Origin: Promethearchaeota archaeon
Lineage (GTDB): Archaea > Asgardarchaeota > Lokiarchaeia > Sigynarchaeales > MK-D1
Direction: 5' to 3'
Length of the DNA stretch: 7,747 nucleotides
NCBI GenBank assembly: GCA_016839385.1
Contig: JAEOUK010000350.1
Span: 1 to 7,747 of the forward strand
Of the stretch, positions 1 through 5,390 are shown piece after piece (the stretch's first letter is position 1; every line of letters starts with the position of its first letter). The position numbers were made by a program, and so were the translations under genes. The notes below the pieces were generated by a model. That model did not search any database. It was not told the DNA's origin and was given only the letters and a program-made list of their open reading frames with translations.

Positions 1-1026
1 AACACCATCATTCACTTTTATGGGAGTAATACAAGTCCTTCCACCATCAGTAGAATTTATGAGGTAAATATTCCGAGTTTTAGAACTACCAGTAGTATTT
101 CCTGCAGAATACGCAAGATAAATATTTTCTTGACTATCTGTATCTAAAACAGTGATTATATCAACCCATTGTTGACCAGGTGGGATTTCTACAGGACTTG
201 ACCAAGTATCTCCTAGATCAGAAGAACGGGTGAAGTAAATGTTATCATGATATACACCCTCTAAATCTGTTGCATTAATAGTTGAAATATACAAAGTATC
301 ATTTGGGCTACAAGTAATATACGGAATAAATGGTTGTATTTCTAAAACCTTTGTTGGAGTAAAAGGAGTAGTTCCGTTGATAGATTTCGTGAAACGCAAA
401 TCCCAATCTATAATATCCCCATTACTATTAACATCTAAATGATCCCACACAATATATATGGTTCCATTCGAATCAACGCAAGCTGTTTCTTTATCATCAA
501 AATGAGGAGTATCCTCAGCATTTACAGGAGTGTCCCAAGTTTCTCCTCCATCAGTAGTCCTAGCCACACCAATTAACTCTCGGTTCGCATCTTCTGTTAT
601 ATCGTTATATTCAATCCATACAAAATAGGCATTATCTTGATGATCTTTGATTAACCAAGGATCTGATTGTGAATTTCCATTTGTGACAGGAGACATAAGA
701 ATATTACTACTAAATGATTCCCCATTATCAATTGAATATGCAAATCCAACTCTTCGACCCCCTCCATTATGAGTAACTGCTTCTTTCCATCCTACAAGTA
801 TTCTCCCATCACTTAATATAGTCATAGTAGGTTCTACTTGATTTTCAAAGGGACTTGAACCATCCGTAACTTGAATATTTGTCCCAAATTCGCTTACACC
901 TTGAGCTTGAGTAATTGGAATCATACTGTAAGGAAATAGAAAGAATTGGAATACAAAAATTAAACCTACAGCAATTAAAGAAACGGAAGTCTTACTGACA
1001 AAATTGTGTTTTTGTTGACGAAGCAT
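1..1026 (-). CDS. Exported BNR/Asp-box (sialidase-fold) protein, C-terminus beyond window
   Basis: An open frame of 342 codons runs from ATG at 1026 to base 1 with no stop, so the C-terminus lies outside the window. Residues 1-43 look like a signal peptide: basic start (MLRQQKHNFVSK), hydrophobic core about 14-34, possible cleavage near TQAQ (39-42). The rest is beta-rich and contains Asp-box motifs of the S/T-x-D-x-G-x-T/S-W/F type: SIDNGESF (98-105), TTDGGETW (157-164), SSDLGDTW (268-275) and STDGGRTC (325-332, where the usual Trp is Cys). Asp-boxes mark the turns of beta-propellers such as sialidases, Vps10/sortilin and photosystem-assembly-like proteins, so the fold is well supported but enzymatic activity is not. 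I cannot see a sialidase RIP/FRIP arginine motif. Residues 198-209 form an EF-hand-like calcium loop. It follows arsR on the same strand after 55 nt and has no Shine-Dalgarno; a TATA-like box about 27 nt upstream suggests separate leaderless transcription. Extracellular or surface location is inferred. Confidence 0.85.
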   Translation of the reverse strand, partial: MLRQQKHNFVSKTSVSLIAVGLIFVFQFFLFPYSMIPITQAQGVSEFGTNIQVTDGSSPFENQVEPTMTILSDGRILVGWKEAVTHNGGGRRVGFAYSIDNGESFSSNILMSPVTNGNSQSDPWLIKDHQDNAYFVWIEYNDITEDANRELIGVARTTDGGETWDTPVNAEDTPHFDDKETACVDSNGTIYIVWDHLDVNSNGDIIDWDLRFTKSINGTTPFTPTKVLEIQPFIPYITCSPNDTLYISTINATDLEGVYHDNIYFTRSSDLGDTWSSPVEIPPGQQWVDIITVLDTDSQENIYLAYSAGNTTGSSKTRNIYLINSTDGGRTCITPIKVNDGV

Positions 1027-1053
1027 GTAATACAATACACAAATTGTGTTTTT
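1001..1053. repeat. 13-bp direct repeat AAATTGTGTTTTT, two copies
   Basis: Identical 13-mers lie at 1001-1013, inside the signal-peptide codons, and at 1041-1053, just upstream of the ATG. They are 40 bp apart. Each is preceded by ACA or ACAC so that part of each copy is palindromic. This could be a paired binding site or a chance product of AT-rich sequence. Confidence 0.4.
1037..1049. promoter_or_regulatory. Palindrome ACACAA-A-TTGTGT before the propeller gene
   Basis: A perfect inverted repeat with 6-bp arms and a 1-bp centre lies 11-23 nt upstream of the ATG at 1026, between the TATA-like element and the start codon. In archaea this is a typical position for a repressor that blocks the initiation complex. 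No cognate regulator is known; arsR is the only regulator gene in the window, but its own operator candidate at 2634-2681 has a different sequence. Confidence 0.35.
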
Positions 1054-1057
1054 ATTG
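1049..1057 (-). promoter_or_regulatory. Weak TATA-like box of the propeller gene
   Basis: On the minus strand this reads CAATAAAAA and its T-A step is about 27 nt before the A of the ATG at 1026, the distance expected for leaderless archaeal transcription. A more canonical TATATATA lies at 1076-1083 at the arsR stop codon and would give a leader of roughly 25 nt without a Shine-Dalgarno site. Read-through from arsR is a third option. Confidence 0.3.
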
Positions 1058-1081
1058 TTTACGCATTAACCTGATATATAT

Positions 1082-1453
1082 CTATATTCCCTCTCTTGTG
1101 AAAGGTTGGATTAAATAAGTGATAAGACGTTTCATAGAGGATGTAATTCTATAAGCATGCCATCTACCTGAGGTACCTTGCATTGTAAGTATACGTTTGG
1201 TGATTATTCCTGATTTAGCTAAAATCCCTAATTGACGTGATACTTCTGGTTGTGATTCATTAAAGAGTTGAGTTAATTCACATGAGCAAATTTCAGATTG
1301 CTGGATTAAGATCCGCAATATATTCAATCGTATTGGATGGGCAATTTTTTTAAAGAGAGAAATTGCTTCTGTATCACTGATATTTTCATTTGATAAATTT
1401 TCTAATGATTCTGGCTCTGCTTTACAGCATACAAATTTAAAATCTTCACTCAT
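1082..1453 (-). CDS. arsR: ArsR-family metalloregulator (arsenic repressor)
   Basis: This 123-residue protein has the usual ArsR/SmtB length and a winged helix-turn-helix. FKKIAHPIRLNILRIL (34-49) is the family's typical first helix. The recognition region NESQPEVSRQLGILAKSG (65-82) matches the common SQPTVSRHLKVL pattern, and the wing covers about 84-102. The metal-site motif ICSCEL (55-60) is the equivalent of ELCVCDL in arsenite-sensing ArsR proteins, giving Cys56 and Cys58; there is also a Cys9-Cys10 pair at the N-terminus. Known family role: a dimer binds the operator and is released when As(III) or Sb(III) binds the cysteines. It is the last gene of the arsM-arsN2-arsR unit: its ATG overlaps the arsN2 stop (ATGA), and a GGTGA site sits 7 nt upstream. 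The likely target is the palindromic region before arsM, which would make the operon autoregulated. Confidence 0.92.
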   Translation of the reverse strand: MSEDFKFVCCKAEPESLENLSNENISDTEAISLFKKIAHPIRLNILRILIQQSEICSCELTQLFNESQPEVSRQLGILAKSGIITKRILTMQGTSGRWHAYRITSSMKRLITYLIQPFTREGI

Positions 1454-1893
1454 GATGACTTCACCAAATTTTTTTTCATGCAGATTGAAGAATCAGGACA
1501 TATTGATGAAAACTCGGTGGTCTGTTTTATGAATTCTGAAACGTTACTTCTCGATATAACTTGATATCCTAACCTCTCAAAGAAATTATCAGCTGAAGAG
1601 GTCAACAAAAGCAGAGATTTGATGTTCTGAGAAATAGCATACTGTTCAAGTGTTCTAACTAGGTTTGTTCCAATTCCCCTACCTCTTGATTTTGAGGAAA
1701 CGACTAGTGATCTAAGTAATCCTTCGGAATTATCAAACTGCACTCCTATTAATCCAATTATTTCATTCTCGGATGATTCCGCTATGAAAAAATGCTTAAA
1801 ATCTTCCAAACTAAATTCTGCTGGTAAAGAAGAACTTTTAAGCAATTTTTTACATTTATCTAAATCTTGTGTTTCAGACATCCGGATATGCAT
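1450..1893 (-). CDS. arsN2: ArsN2-type GNAT N-acetyltransferase
   Basis: This 147-residue single-domain GNAT protein shows the acetyl-CoA loop SRGRGIG (69-75) after the beta-strand LLRSLVV (59-65), and LLLLTSSADNFFERLGY (94-110) in the fourth-motif region. The C-terminal pattern QTTEFSSICPDSSICMKK (124-141) with Cys132 and Cys138 is what I associate with the arsenic-operon acetyltransferases called ArsN2. Related ArsN1 enzymes acetylate the alpha-amino group of the organoarsenical arsinothricin; the substrate of ArsN2 is not something I can state. Placement between arsM and arsR supports a role in arsenical detoxification. The ATG at 1893 is 4 nt after the arsM stop and has AGGTGA 9 nt upstream; ATG at codon 5 is an alternative start but lies too far from that site. 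The gene ends in an ATGA overlap with arsR. Confidence 0.85.
   Translation of the reverse strand: MHIRMSETQDLDKCKKLLKSSSLPAEFSLEDFKHFFIAESSENEIIGLIGVQFDNSEGLLRSLVVSSKSRGRGIGTNLVRTLEQYAISQNIKSLLLLTSSADNFFERLGYQVISRSNVSEFIKQTTEFSSICPDSSICMKKNLVKSS
1461..1465 (-). promoter_or_regulatory. Shine-Dalgarno of arsR
   Basis: GGTGA on the minus strand, 7 nt before the ATG at 1453, complements the archaeal 16S rRNA 3' end. It lies inside the end of arsN2 and supports translation from the overlapping start. Confidence 0.7.
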
Positions 1894-1897
1894 AAAA

Positions 1898-2614
1898 TTA
1901 TTTCACCTGAGATTTTTTAGCATAAAACAATGCAGAATGAATCCCGTAGGTTTTGGATTCAAACTGGATTTGACTTTTCCCAGCATATTTGACGTCTATA
2001 TCACTAAAACCTGCACGATTCAGTATTTCTTTGTATTTTTTCTCAGTGAGAGCACCACTTATGCAACTACACCATAATTCACTATTTTCTTGTAATTGTT
2101 TACTCAGCTCTTTTTCAGCGACTACATCCGCATCCAGTAAAATTCCGTTTGGTTTTAGTAGTCTATACGCTTCATTGAATACTTTTTGTTTATCACTTGT
2201 CAAATTGATAACACAATTACTGATGATTACATCAGCTATCTCAGATTCTAAATCAATATTCTCAATATCAGCTTTATGAGTGATTACGTTACTTAATCCA
2301 CGATTTTCGACATTTCGTTTTAATTCATCTAACATCTCATCGGTCATATCAATACCGATAGCTTTTCCTTTAGGACCGACAATTTCAGCTGCAAGTAGAA
2401 GATCTCTACCAGGACCCGAACCAAAATCAATTACAGTCATACCAGGTCTGATAAAATGATTTAATTCTTCATCCATCAAATAACATCCAAAGCTGATTTC
2501 AAGTTGTGAACTATCACAACAATTCTGATCAGCACAGCAATTTTGCCCCAATTCTTTGGATTTATTCAAAGCTTTAGCATAGGTTTTACTTATTACTTCC
2601 TTTTGGTTCTTCAT
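1898..2614 (-). CDS. arsM: Arsenite S-adenosylmethionine methyltransferase ArsM
   Basis: This 238-residue class I SAM methyltransferase methylates As(III) in the cytoplasm. SAM motif I is VIDFGSGPGRD (61-71), followed by GIDMTDEML (87-95). The strongly diagnostic ArsM stretch IISNCVINLTSDKQKVFNEA (130-149) contains Cys134, and ELWCSCISGAL (179-189) contains Cys182 and Cys184, corresponding to the two conserved As(III)-binding cysteines. Cys44 in SFGC (41-44) corresponds to the cysteine of the GCG motif just before the SAM domain in other ArsM proteins. Two more pairs, Cys26-27 and Cys32-33, stand in the N-terminal helix region. The protein is shorter than the 280-380 residues of many ArsM enzymes because it stops soon after the methyltransferase domain. 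It is the first gene of the operon. It has no Shine-Dalgarno, and a TATA box sits inside palindromic DNA just upstream, consistent with ArsR-controlled, leaderless or short-leader transcription. Confidence 0.92.
   Translation of the reverse strand: MKNQKEVISKTYAKALNKSKELGQNCCADQNCCDSSQLEISFGCYLMDEELNHFIRPGMTVIDFGSGPGRDLLLAAEIVGPKGKAIGIDMTDEMLDELKRNVENRGLSNVITHKADIENIDLESEIADVIISNCVINLTSDKQKVFNEAYRLLKPNGILLDADVVAEKELSKQLQENSELWCSCISGALTEKKYKEILNRAGFSDIDVKYAGKSQIQFESKTYGIHSALFYAKKSQVK
1903..1908 (-). promoter_or_regulatory. Shine-Dalgarno of arsN2
   Basis: AGGTGA on the minus strand lies inside the last codons of arsM, 9 nt before the ATG at 1893. It decides for that start over the internal ATG four codons later. 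Confidence 0.7.
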
Positions 2615-2633
2615 TTTCTTTTTCCAGCAATTT

Positions 2634-2647
2634 TAGTATATATACTA
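2634..2647. promoter_or_regulatory. Perfect 14-bp palindrome TAGTATATATACTA, candidate ArsR operator
   Basis: The sequence is self-complementary over 14 bp. Its centre is 26 nt upstream of the arsM ATG, so its TATATATA core may itself be the TATA box for a leaderless arsM mRNA. A dimeric repressor bound here would exclude TBP/TFB. ArsR is the obvious candidate because it is encoded in the same operon. Confidence 0.6.
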
Positions 2648-2653
2648 TTTATA
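2646..2653 (-). promoter_or_regulatory. Alternative TATA box of the arsM operon
   Basis: TATAAATA on the minus strand is the best consensus TATA box in this region, centred 35-36 nt before the arsM ATG. It would place the start of transcription near 2622-2625 with a leader of about 10 nt. It is flanked by the palindrome at 2634-2647 and the second TAGTATATA copy. Confidence 0.5.
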
Positions 2654-2704
2654 GTATATACGTATGATAGTATATATATAGTTATGTCTGAGATGTTGTA
2701 ATGA

Positions 2705-2713
2705 TTTTTTAAA
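2705..2713 (+). promoter_or_regulatory. TATA-like box of the 437-residue membrane protein gene
   Basis: TTTTTTAAA has its T-A step 26-27 nt before the A of the ATG at 2737, which suits leaderless transcription; no Shine-Dalgarno is present before that ATG. The same box type occurs at the same distance before the patatin gene at 6672. Internal ATGs at codons 8 and 14 also lack a ribosome-binding site. Confidence 0.45.
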
Positions 2714-2736
2714 GTCTAAAAAATAAAAAAAAGACT

Positions 2737-4050
2737 ATGTTAGATTCTACTGAATCAATGAAAACGAAACCAATTATGACAAAACAGAACAAATTTGGAA
2801 TAGTTCTTATTGGTGCTTTATTATTCGGATTCGGTTGGCATATAAGGGGATCTGGAACGAGCGATCCGACAGTTGCGATACTACTATTATTATTCTTCTT
2901 GTCCGTGGTCTTTGGTCCTAGGAAAAAATTTAATCCCTACATATTTGGTCTGATAACAATCATTTTTCGAGCTCTACGAACTGGTTGGGGAACATTTGTA
3001 GGACAAGGAGGTATTCCTTGGCTTTATGAAGGGCGATATGCATCATATACGGAAGGTTTTGATATTGTTGTACCTTGGTGGCAAGGTTATTTCTGGTTAT
3101 TTATCGTAGGTATTGCCTGGAGTAGTCTAGCAGCGTTGATAATTGGCGGTTATATATTTACTAAAGAGAAAAGACTGACACCCTATGATTTTTGGGTGAG
3201 CATTTTGATTTATGTAATTGGATGGGCATTTGGAATCTTAATAGCAAGAGCAATTATCCCATTAATTTCTCCAGATGCTTATCAAGTATATGTAGATGGA
3301 ATTTCAACGCGAAATTATGTATCCATGAGAAATAATTTCGCAATGGCTTTTGGTATTATTCCTGTTTTAATTTATCTTGGTTTTGCTGGAAGAGATTGGA
3401 AATTTGTTGGAAATTCTTTATTGATTATGCTATTTTTTGGTGTAGGATTTAGCGTTGCGGATATTTGGCAAGTACTTGGGAGAAACAATCTTGATTGGGG
3501 ATTACCATTCTGGTCTATGTGGGAGTATTTCTCAGGTTTTATTGTGGGAATTTTCATTCTTATCTTTTATTTTCGTAAAACGCGTAAGCTTCCTGAAACT
3601 TCGGCTATTGATTTTCCATTTTACCCTAAAGACACCACTGTAGGTAAAATATGGTTATGGATTGTAGCTCATTTTGGACTGTTTCTATTTGGAATTCAAG
3701 AAAGTTTTATTGGGGGATTAGGGTACACATTAAACGCATTAGGAATTGACACTGAACTATATACATACATGGGAATCACATTTATTATTATTTTAGACAT
3801 TCCACTGTATATTTTGTATCAAGAGGGATATATCTTTAAGAAATTTAAAGAAAAATCCTTCCAAGAAAAATCACTCATCTGGTTAATCGGATTATTGCCA
3901 TTTTATTTGTTATGTTATTTAGTTCCAAATGCAGTCAATGGGGGACTTTCACTTCAAATAGGCGCGTTAGTTTCCTATTTAGATATTTTCAGTTTCTTAA
4001 TTGTTGAAATCTACTTAATTATCGTCTATATTCGTTATAAAAAGCGATAA
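2737..4050 (+). CDS. Multi-pass membrane protein of unknown family, divergent from arsM
   Basis: This 437-residue protein is strongly hydrophobic, with about 11-12 likely transmembrane segments (approximately 21-38, 45-60, 66-82, 118-140, 153-175, 200-216, 226-246, 262-279, 303-322, 343-361, 379-398, 408-433) and a basic C-terminus (RYKKR). I do not recognise the family. Notable motifs at membrane edges are GFGWHIRGSG (31-40), RTGWGTFVGQGG (81-92) and WSMWEYFSGF (259-268). The first faintly resembles the WGIRG-type start of some uncharacterised bacterial membrane proteins, but I would not assign homology from that. It is rich in Trp and has only one Cys (393), so a thiolate metal site like those of arsenic proteins is unlikely. 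It lacks recognisable ArsB, Acr3, ArsP or MFS signatures. It shares a 122-nt divergent intergenic region with arsM, so joint control is possible but unproven. The start at 2737 was chosen from the TATA spacing. Confidence 0.8.
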   Translation: MLDSTESMKTKPIMTKQNKFGIVLIGALLFGFGWHIRGSGTSDPTVAILLLLFFLSVVFGPRKKFNPYIFGLITIIFRALRTGWGTFVGQGGIPWLYEGRYASYTEGFDIVVPWWQGYFWLFIVGIAWSSLAALIIGGYIFTKEKRLTPYDFWVSILIYVIGWAFGILIARAIIPLISPDAYQVYVDGISTRNYVSMRNNFAMAFGIIPVLIYLGFAGRDWKFVGNSLLIMLFFGVGFSVADIWQVLGRNNLDWGLPFWSMWEYFSGFIVGIFILIFYFRKTRKLPETSAIDFPFYPKDTTVGKIWLWIVAHFGLFLFGIQESFIGGLGYTLNALGIDTELYTYMGITFIIILDIPLYILYQEGYIFKKFKEKSFQEKSLIWLIGLLPFYLLCYLVPNAVNGGLSLQIGALVSYLDIFSFLIVEIYLIIVYIRYKKR

Positions 4051-4056
4051 TTCTTC

Positions 4057-4064
4057 TTTTTTTT
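4057..4064 (+). terminator. T8 tract just after the membrane protein gene
   Basis: A run of eight T within a T-rich stretch starts 6 nt after the TAA at 4050. Archaeal RNA polymerase terminates at such tracts without needing a hairpin, so this is a plausible terminator for the upstream gene. Confidence 0.45.
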
Positions 4065-4071
4065 ATAAAAT
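4064..4071 (+). promoter_or_regulatory. TATA box candidate for the MFS transporter gene
   Basis: TATAAAAT is close to the archaeal consensus. Transcription would start near 4093 and give a leader of about 44 nt that includes the GGTGA site. The inverted repeat at 4079-4098 would then lie between the TATA box and the start site. Confidence 0.4.
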
Positions 4072-4078
4072 AAAAATT

Positions 4079-4106
4079 TAGGCATCACTGAATGCCTAGC
4101 TTTTTT
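4079..4106 (+). terminator. Hairpin with T6 tail, or operator-like inverted repeat
   Basis: TAGGCAT (4079-4085) and ATGCCTA (4092-4098) form a perfect 7-bp stem with a 6-nt loop, followed by GC and TTTTTT (4101-4106). A5 upstream (4072-4076) could pair with the T run to extend the stem. This has the shape of a bacterial-style intrinsic terminator for the gene ending at 4050. The same repeat also sits between a good TATA box and the predicted start site of the MFS gene, where an archaeal repressor would bind. Sequence alone does not decide between the two. Confidence 0.5.
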
Positions 4107-4122
4107 AAGGTTAGAGATGATT

Positions 4123-4127
4123 GGTGA
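4123..4127 (+). promoter_or_regulatory. Shine-Dalgarno of the MFS transporter gene
   Basis: GGTGA lies 9 nt before the ATG at 4137 and fixes that start. Its presence implies a leadered or polycistronic mRNA, unlike the neighbouring first genes that lack such a site. Confidence 0.7.
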
Positions 4128-4136
4128 CTGATTATC

Positions 4137-5369
4137 ATGAGTGAAATTGAATCACCGGAATATCGAGCCTATTCCTATAGATGGGTCGTTCTGTTGATGT
4201 ACATTTTGATTACAATGGTTACCCAAATAATGTGGTTGACATTTGCACCAATAAATGAAGACGTTGCAAATTTTATGGGTGTCACACCAGATGCTATGGA
4301 ACAATTAACGGCCACATTTATGTACGCATATATTCCTGTAAATTTTCTGGCAAGTTACTTAATTGATAAGTGGGGTTTACGCTGGGGTGTTGGAACAGGT
4401 GTAATTTTGACAGCTTTGTTCGGTTTTCTTAGGGCATTTAATAATGATAATTTTTATTGGGTTCTAGGAATGCAAATTGGAATGGCTATCGGGCAACCAT
4501 TTATACTAAATGCAAGTGTGAAAGTAGCTGGAACATGGTTCAAAGAAGATGAAAAAGCTATGGCTGCTTCTTTAGGAACTGCTGCTATGCTTTTAGGATC
4601 TATCGTTGGAATGGTTGTGTCTCCAATTATTGTCTCCCCATTTTACGTAGGGGGTGAATTAACCGCTCAAGGAATGAATTGGTTATTAGTCAGCTATGGC
4701 AGTCTAGGTATTGTCATTGGAGTACTATATTTAATTTTTGTAAAACAAAAACCACCTACACCACCAAGTCCTTATGCAGAGAAGAGAAAGGTCTTAATGT
4801 GGGACGGAGTTTCTAAACTATTCAAATCTCGAGATTTCTTGCTTCTATTTTTCGCTATTCTCATTAGTTTAGGAGCTATAAATGCACTTAGTACAAAGAT
4901 CGACAGTATATTTCCCCAAGCATCGGTTAATGCTGATCCAGAAACTCCAGGATTAATTGGAGGAGCCACCATTTTTGGAGGTATCTTAGGAGCATTTCTC
5001 TTAGGCCTTTGGAGTGATAAAGTCGGAAAACGTAAGCCTTTTATGCTTGTAGCGATGATAAGTGCAATTCCATTATTAATTCTGATGTATTATATGGAAA
5101 ATCTAATAGTAGTATTCTCAGTCAGTGGAGTATTAGGATTTTTATTAATATCATCACTGCCTGTAGGTTTAACGTATGGATCTGACATCACTTACCCAGT
5201 ACCTGAGGAAACTTCGACAGGAGTGTTAATGCTAATTGGACAAATTAGTGGAATTTTATTCGTATTTATACCCAGTACGTATTTTATGCTGATAATGGCA
5301 GGAATATTCGTGATTGCAACTGTTTTGATATTCTTTATGAAAGACATTGACCATTACAAACTAAAATAA
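4137..5369 (+). CDS. MFS transporter, FLVCR/SLC49-like
   Basis: This 410-residue protein has 12 likely transmembrane helices in two halves joined by a Pro-rich and basic cytoplasmic loop (about 203-232). Motif A-like loops DKWGLRWG (77-84) and SDKVGKRK (293-300) follow helices 2 and 8. Several stretches match the FLVCR family of heme/choline/ethanolamine transporters: YRWVVLLMY (14-22), YIPVNFLASYLIDKWGLR (65-82), IGQPFILNASVKVAGTWF (118-135), and especially LPVGLTYGSDITYPVPEE (341-358) followed by GQISGILF (368-375), where animal FLVCR1 has a closely similar ITYPESEGTS...AQIFGILF region. Trp33, Gln120 and Gln369 appear to align with FLVCR residues reported to contact choline; I recall this from the structures and cannot check it here. 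The substrate in this organism is unknown. It follows the membrane protein gene by 86 nt and is convergent with the patatin gene. Confidence 0.82.
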   Translation: MSEIESPEYRAYSYRWVVLLMYILITMVTQIMWLTFAPINEDVANFMGVTPDAMEQLTATFMYAYIPVNFLASYLIDKWGLRWGVGTGVILTALFGFLRAFNNDNFYWVLGMQIGMAIGQPFILNASVKVAGTWFKEDEKAMAASLGTAAMLLGSIVGMVVSPIIVSPFYVGGELTAQGMNWLLVSYGSLGIVIGVLYLIFVKQKPPTPPSPYAEKRKVLMWDGVSKLFKSRDFLLLFFAILISLGAINALSTKIDSIFPQASVNADPETPGLIGGATIFGGILGAFLLGLWSDKVGKRKPFMLVAMISAIPLLILMYYMENLIVVFSVSGVLGFLLISSLPVGLTYGSDITYPVPEETSTGVLMLIGQISGILFVFIPSTYFMLIMAGIFVIATVLIFFMKDIDHYKLK

Positions 5370-5370
5370 T

Positions 5371-5390
5371 TCTATTTCTTTTATTTTTTT
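5371..5390 (+). terminator. T-rich terminator between convergent genes
   Basis: An almost pure pyrimidine stretch ending in T7 directly follows the TAA of the MFS gene and reaches into the stop codon of the convergent patatin gene. It is suited to terminate the plus-strand transcript. No hairpin is visible, and the minus strand has only A-runs here, so the patatin transcript must end elsewhere, possibly within the MFS gene. Confidence 0.5.

Larger units (their letters stand above)
2634..2681. repeat. Three TAGTATATA repeats in the divergent promoter region
   Basis: TAGTATATA begins at 2634, 2652 and 2668 (spacings of 18 and 16 bp). The last copy extends to TAGTATATATATAG. The first copy is part of the perfect palindrome. 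Repeated half-sites at about 1.5-2 helical turns suit cooperative repressor binding between arsM and the divergent membrane gene. Confidence 0.5.

Noticed and set aside
1784..2279. Two plus-strand open frames of about 96-97 codons (1784-2077 and 1989-2279)
   Set aside because: They lie antisense inside arsN2 and arsM, whose protein families are clear, and their Ser/Phe-rich translations look like reverse-frame shadows.
2634..2681. CRISPR-like array or mobile-element ends
   Set aside because: The repeats are only 9 bp, AT-rich and 16-18 bp apart with no unique spacers or transposase; an operator is the simpler reading.
3372..3643. Short open frames on both strands within the membrane protein gene
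   Set aside because: They overlap a long, compositionally convincing membrane protein frame and have no ribosome-binding sites or recognisable features.
2737..4050. Arsenic efflux permease (ArsB, Acr3, ArsP) identity for the divergent membrane protein
   Set aside because: None of the conserved residues of those families, such as the Acr3 cysteine region or the ArsP Cys pair, is visible; only one Cys is present.
4772..4972. Minus-strand 66-codon frame within the MFS gene
   Set aside because: It is antisense to well-conserved transporter sequence; no family resemblance.
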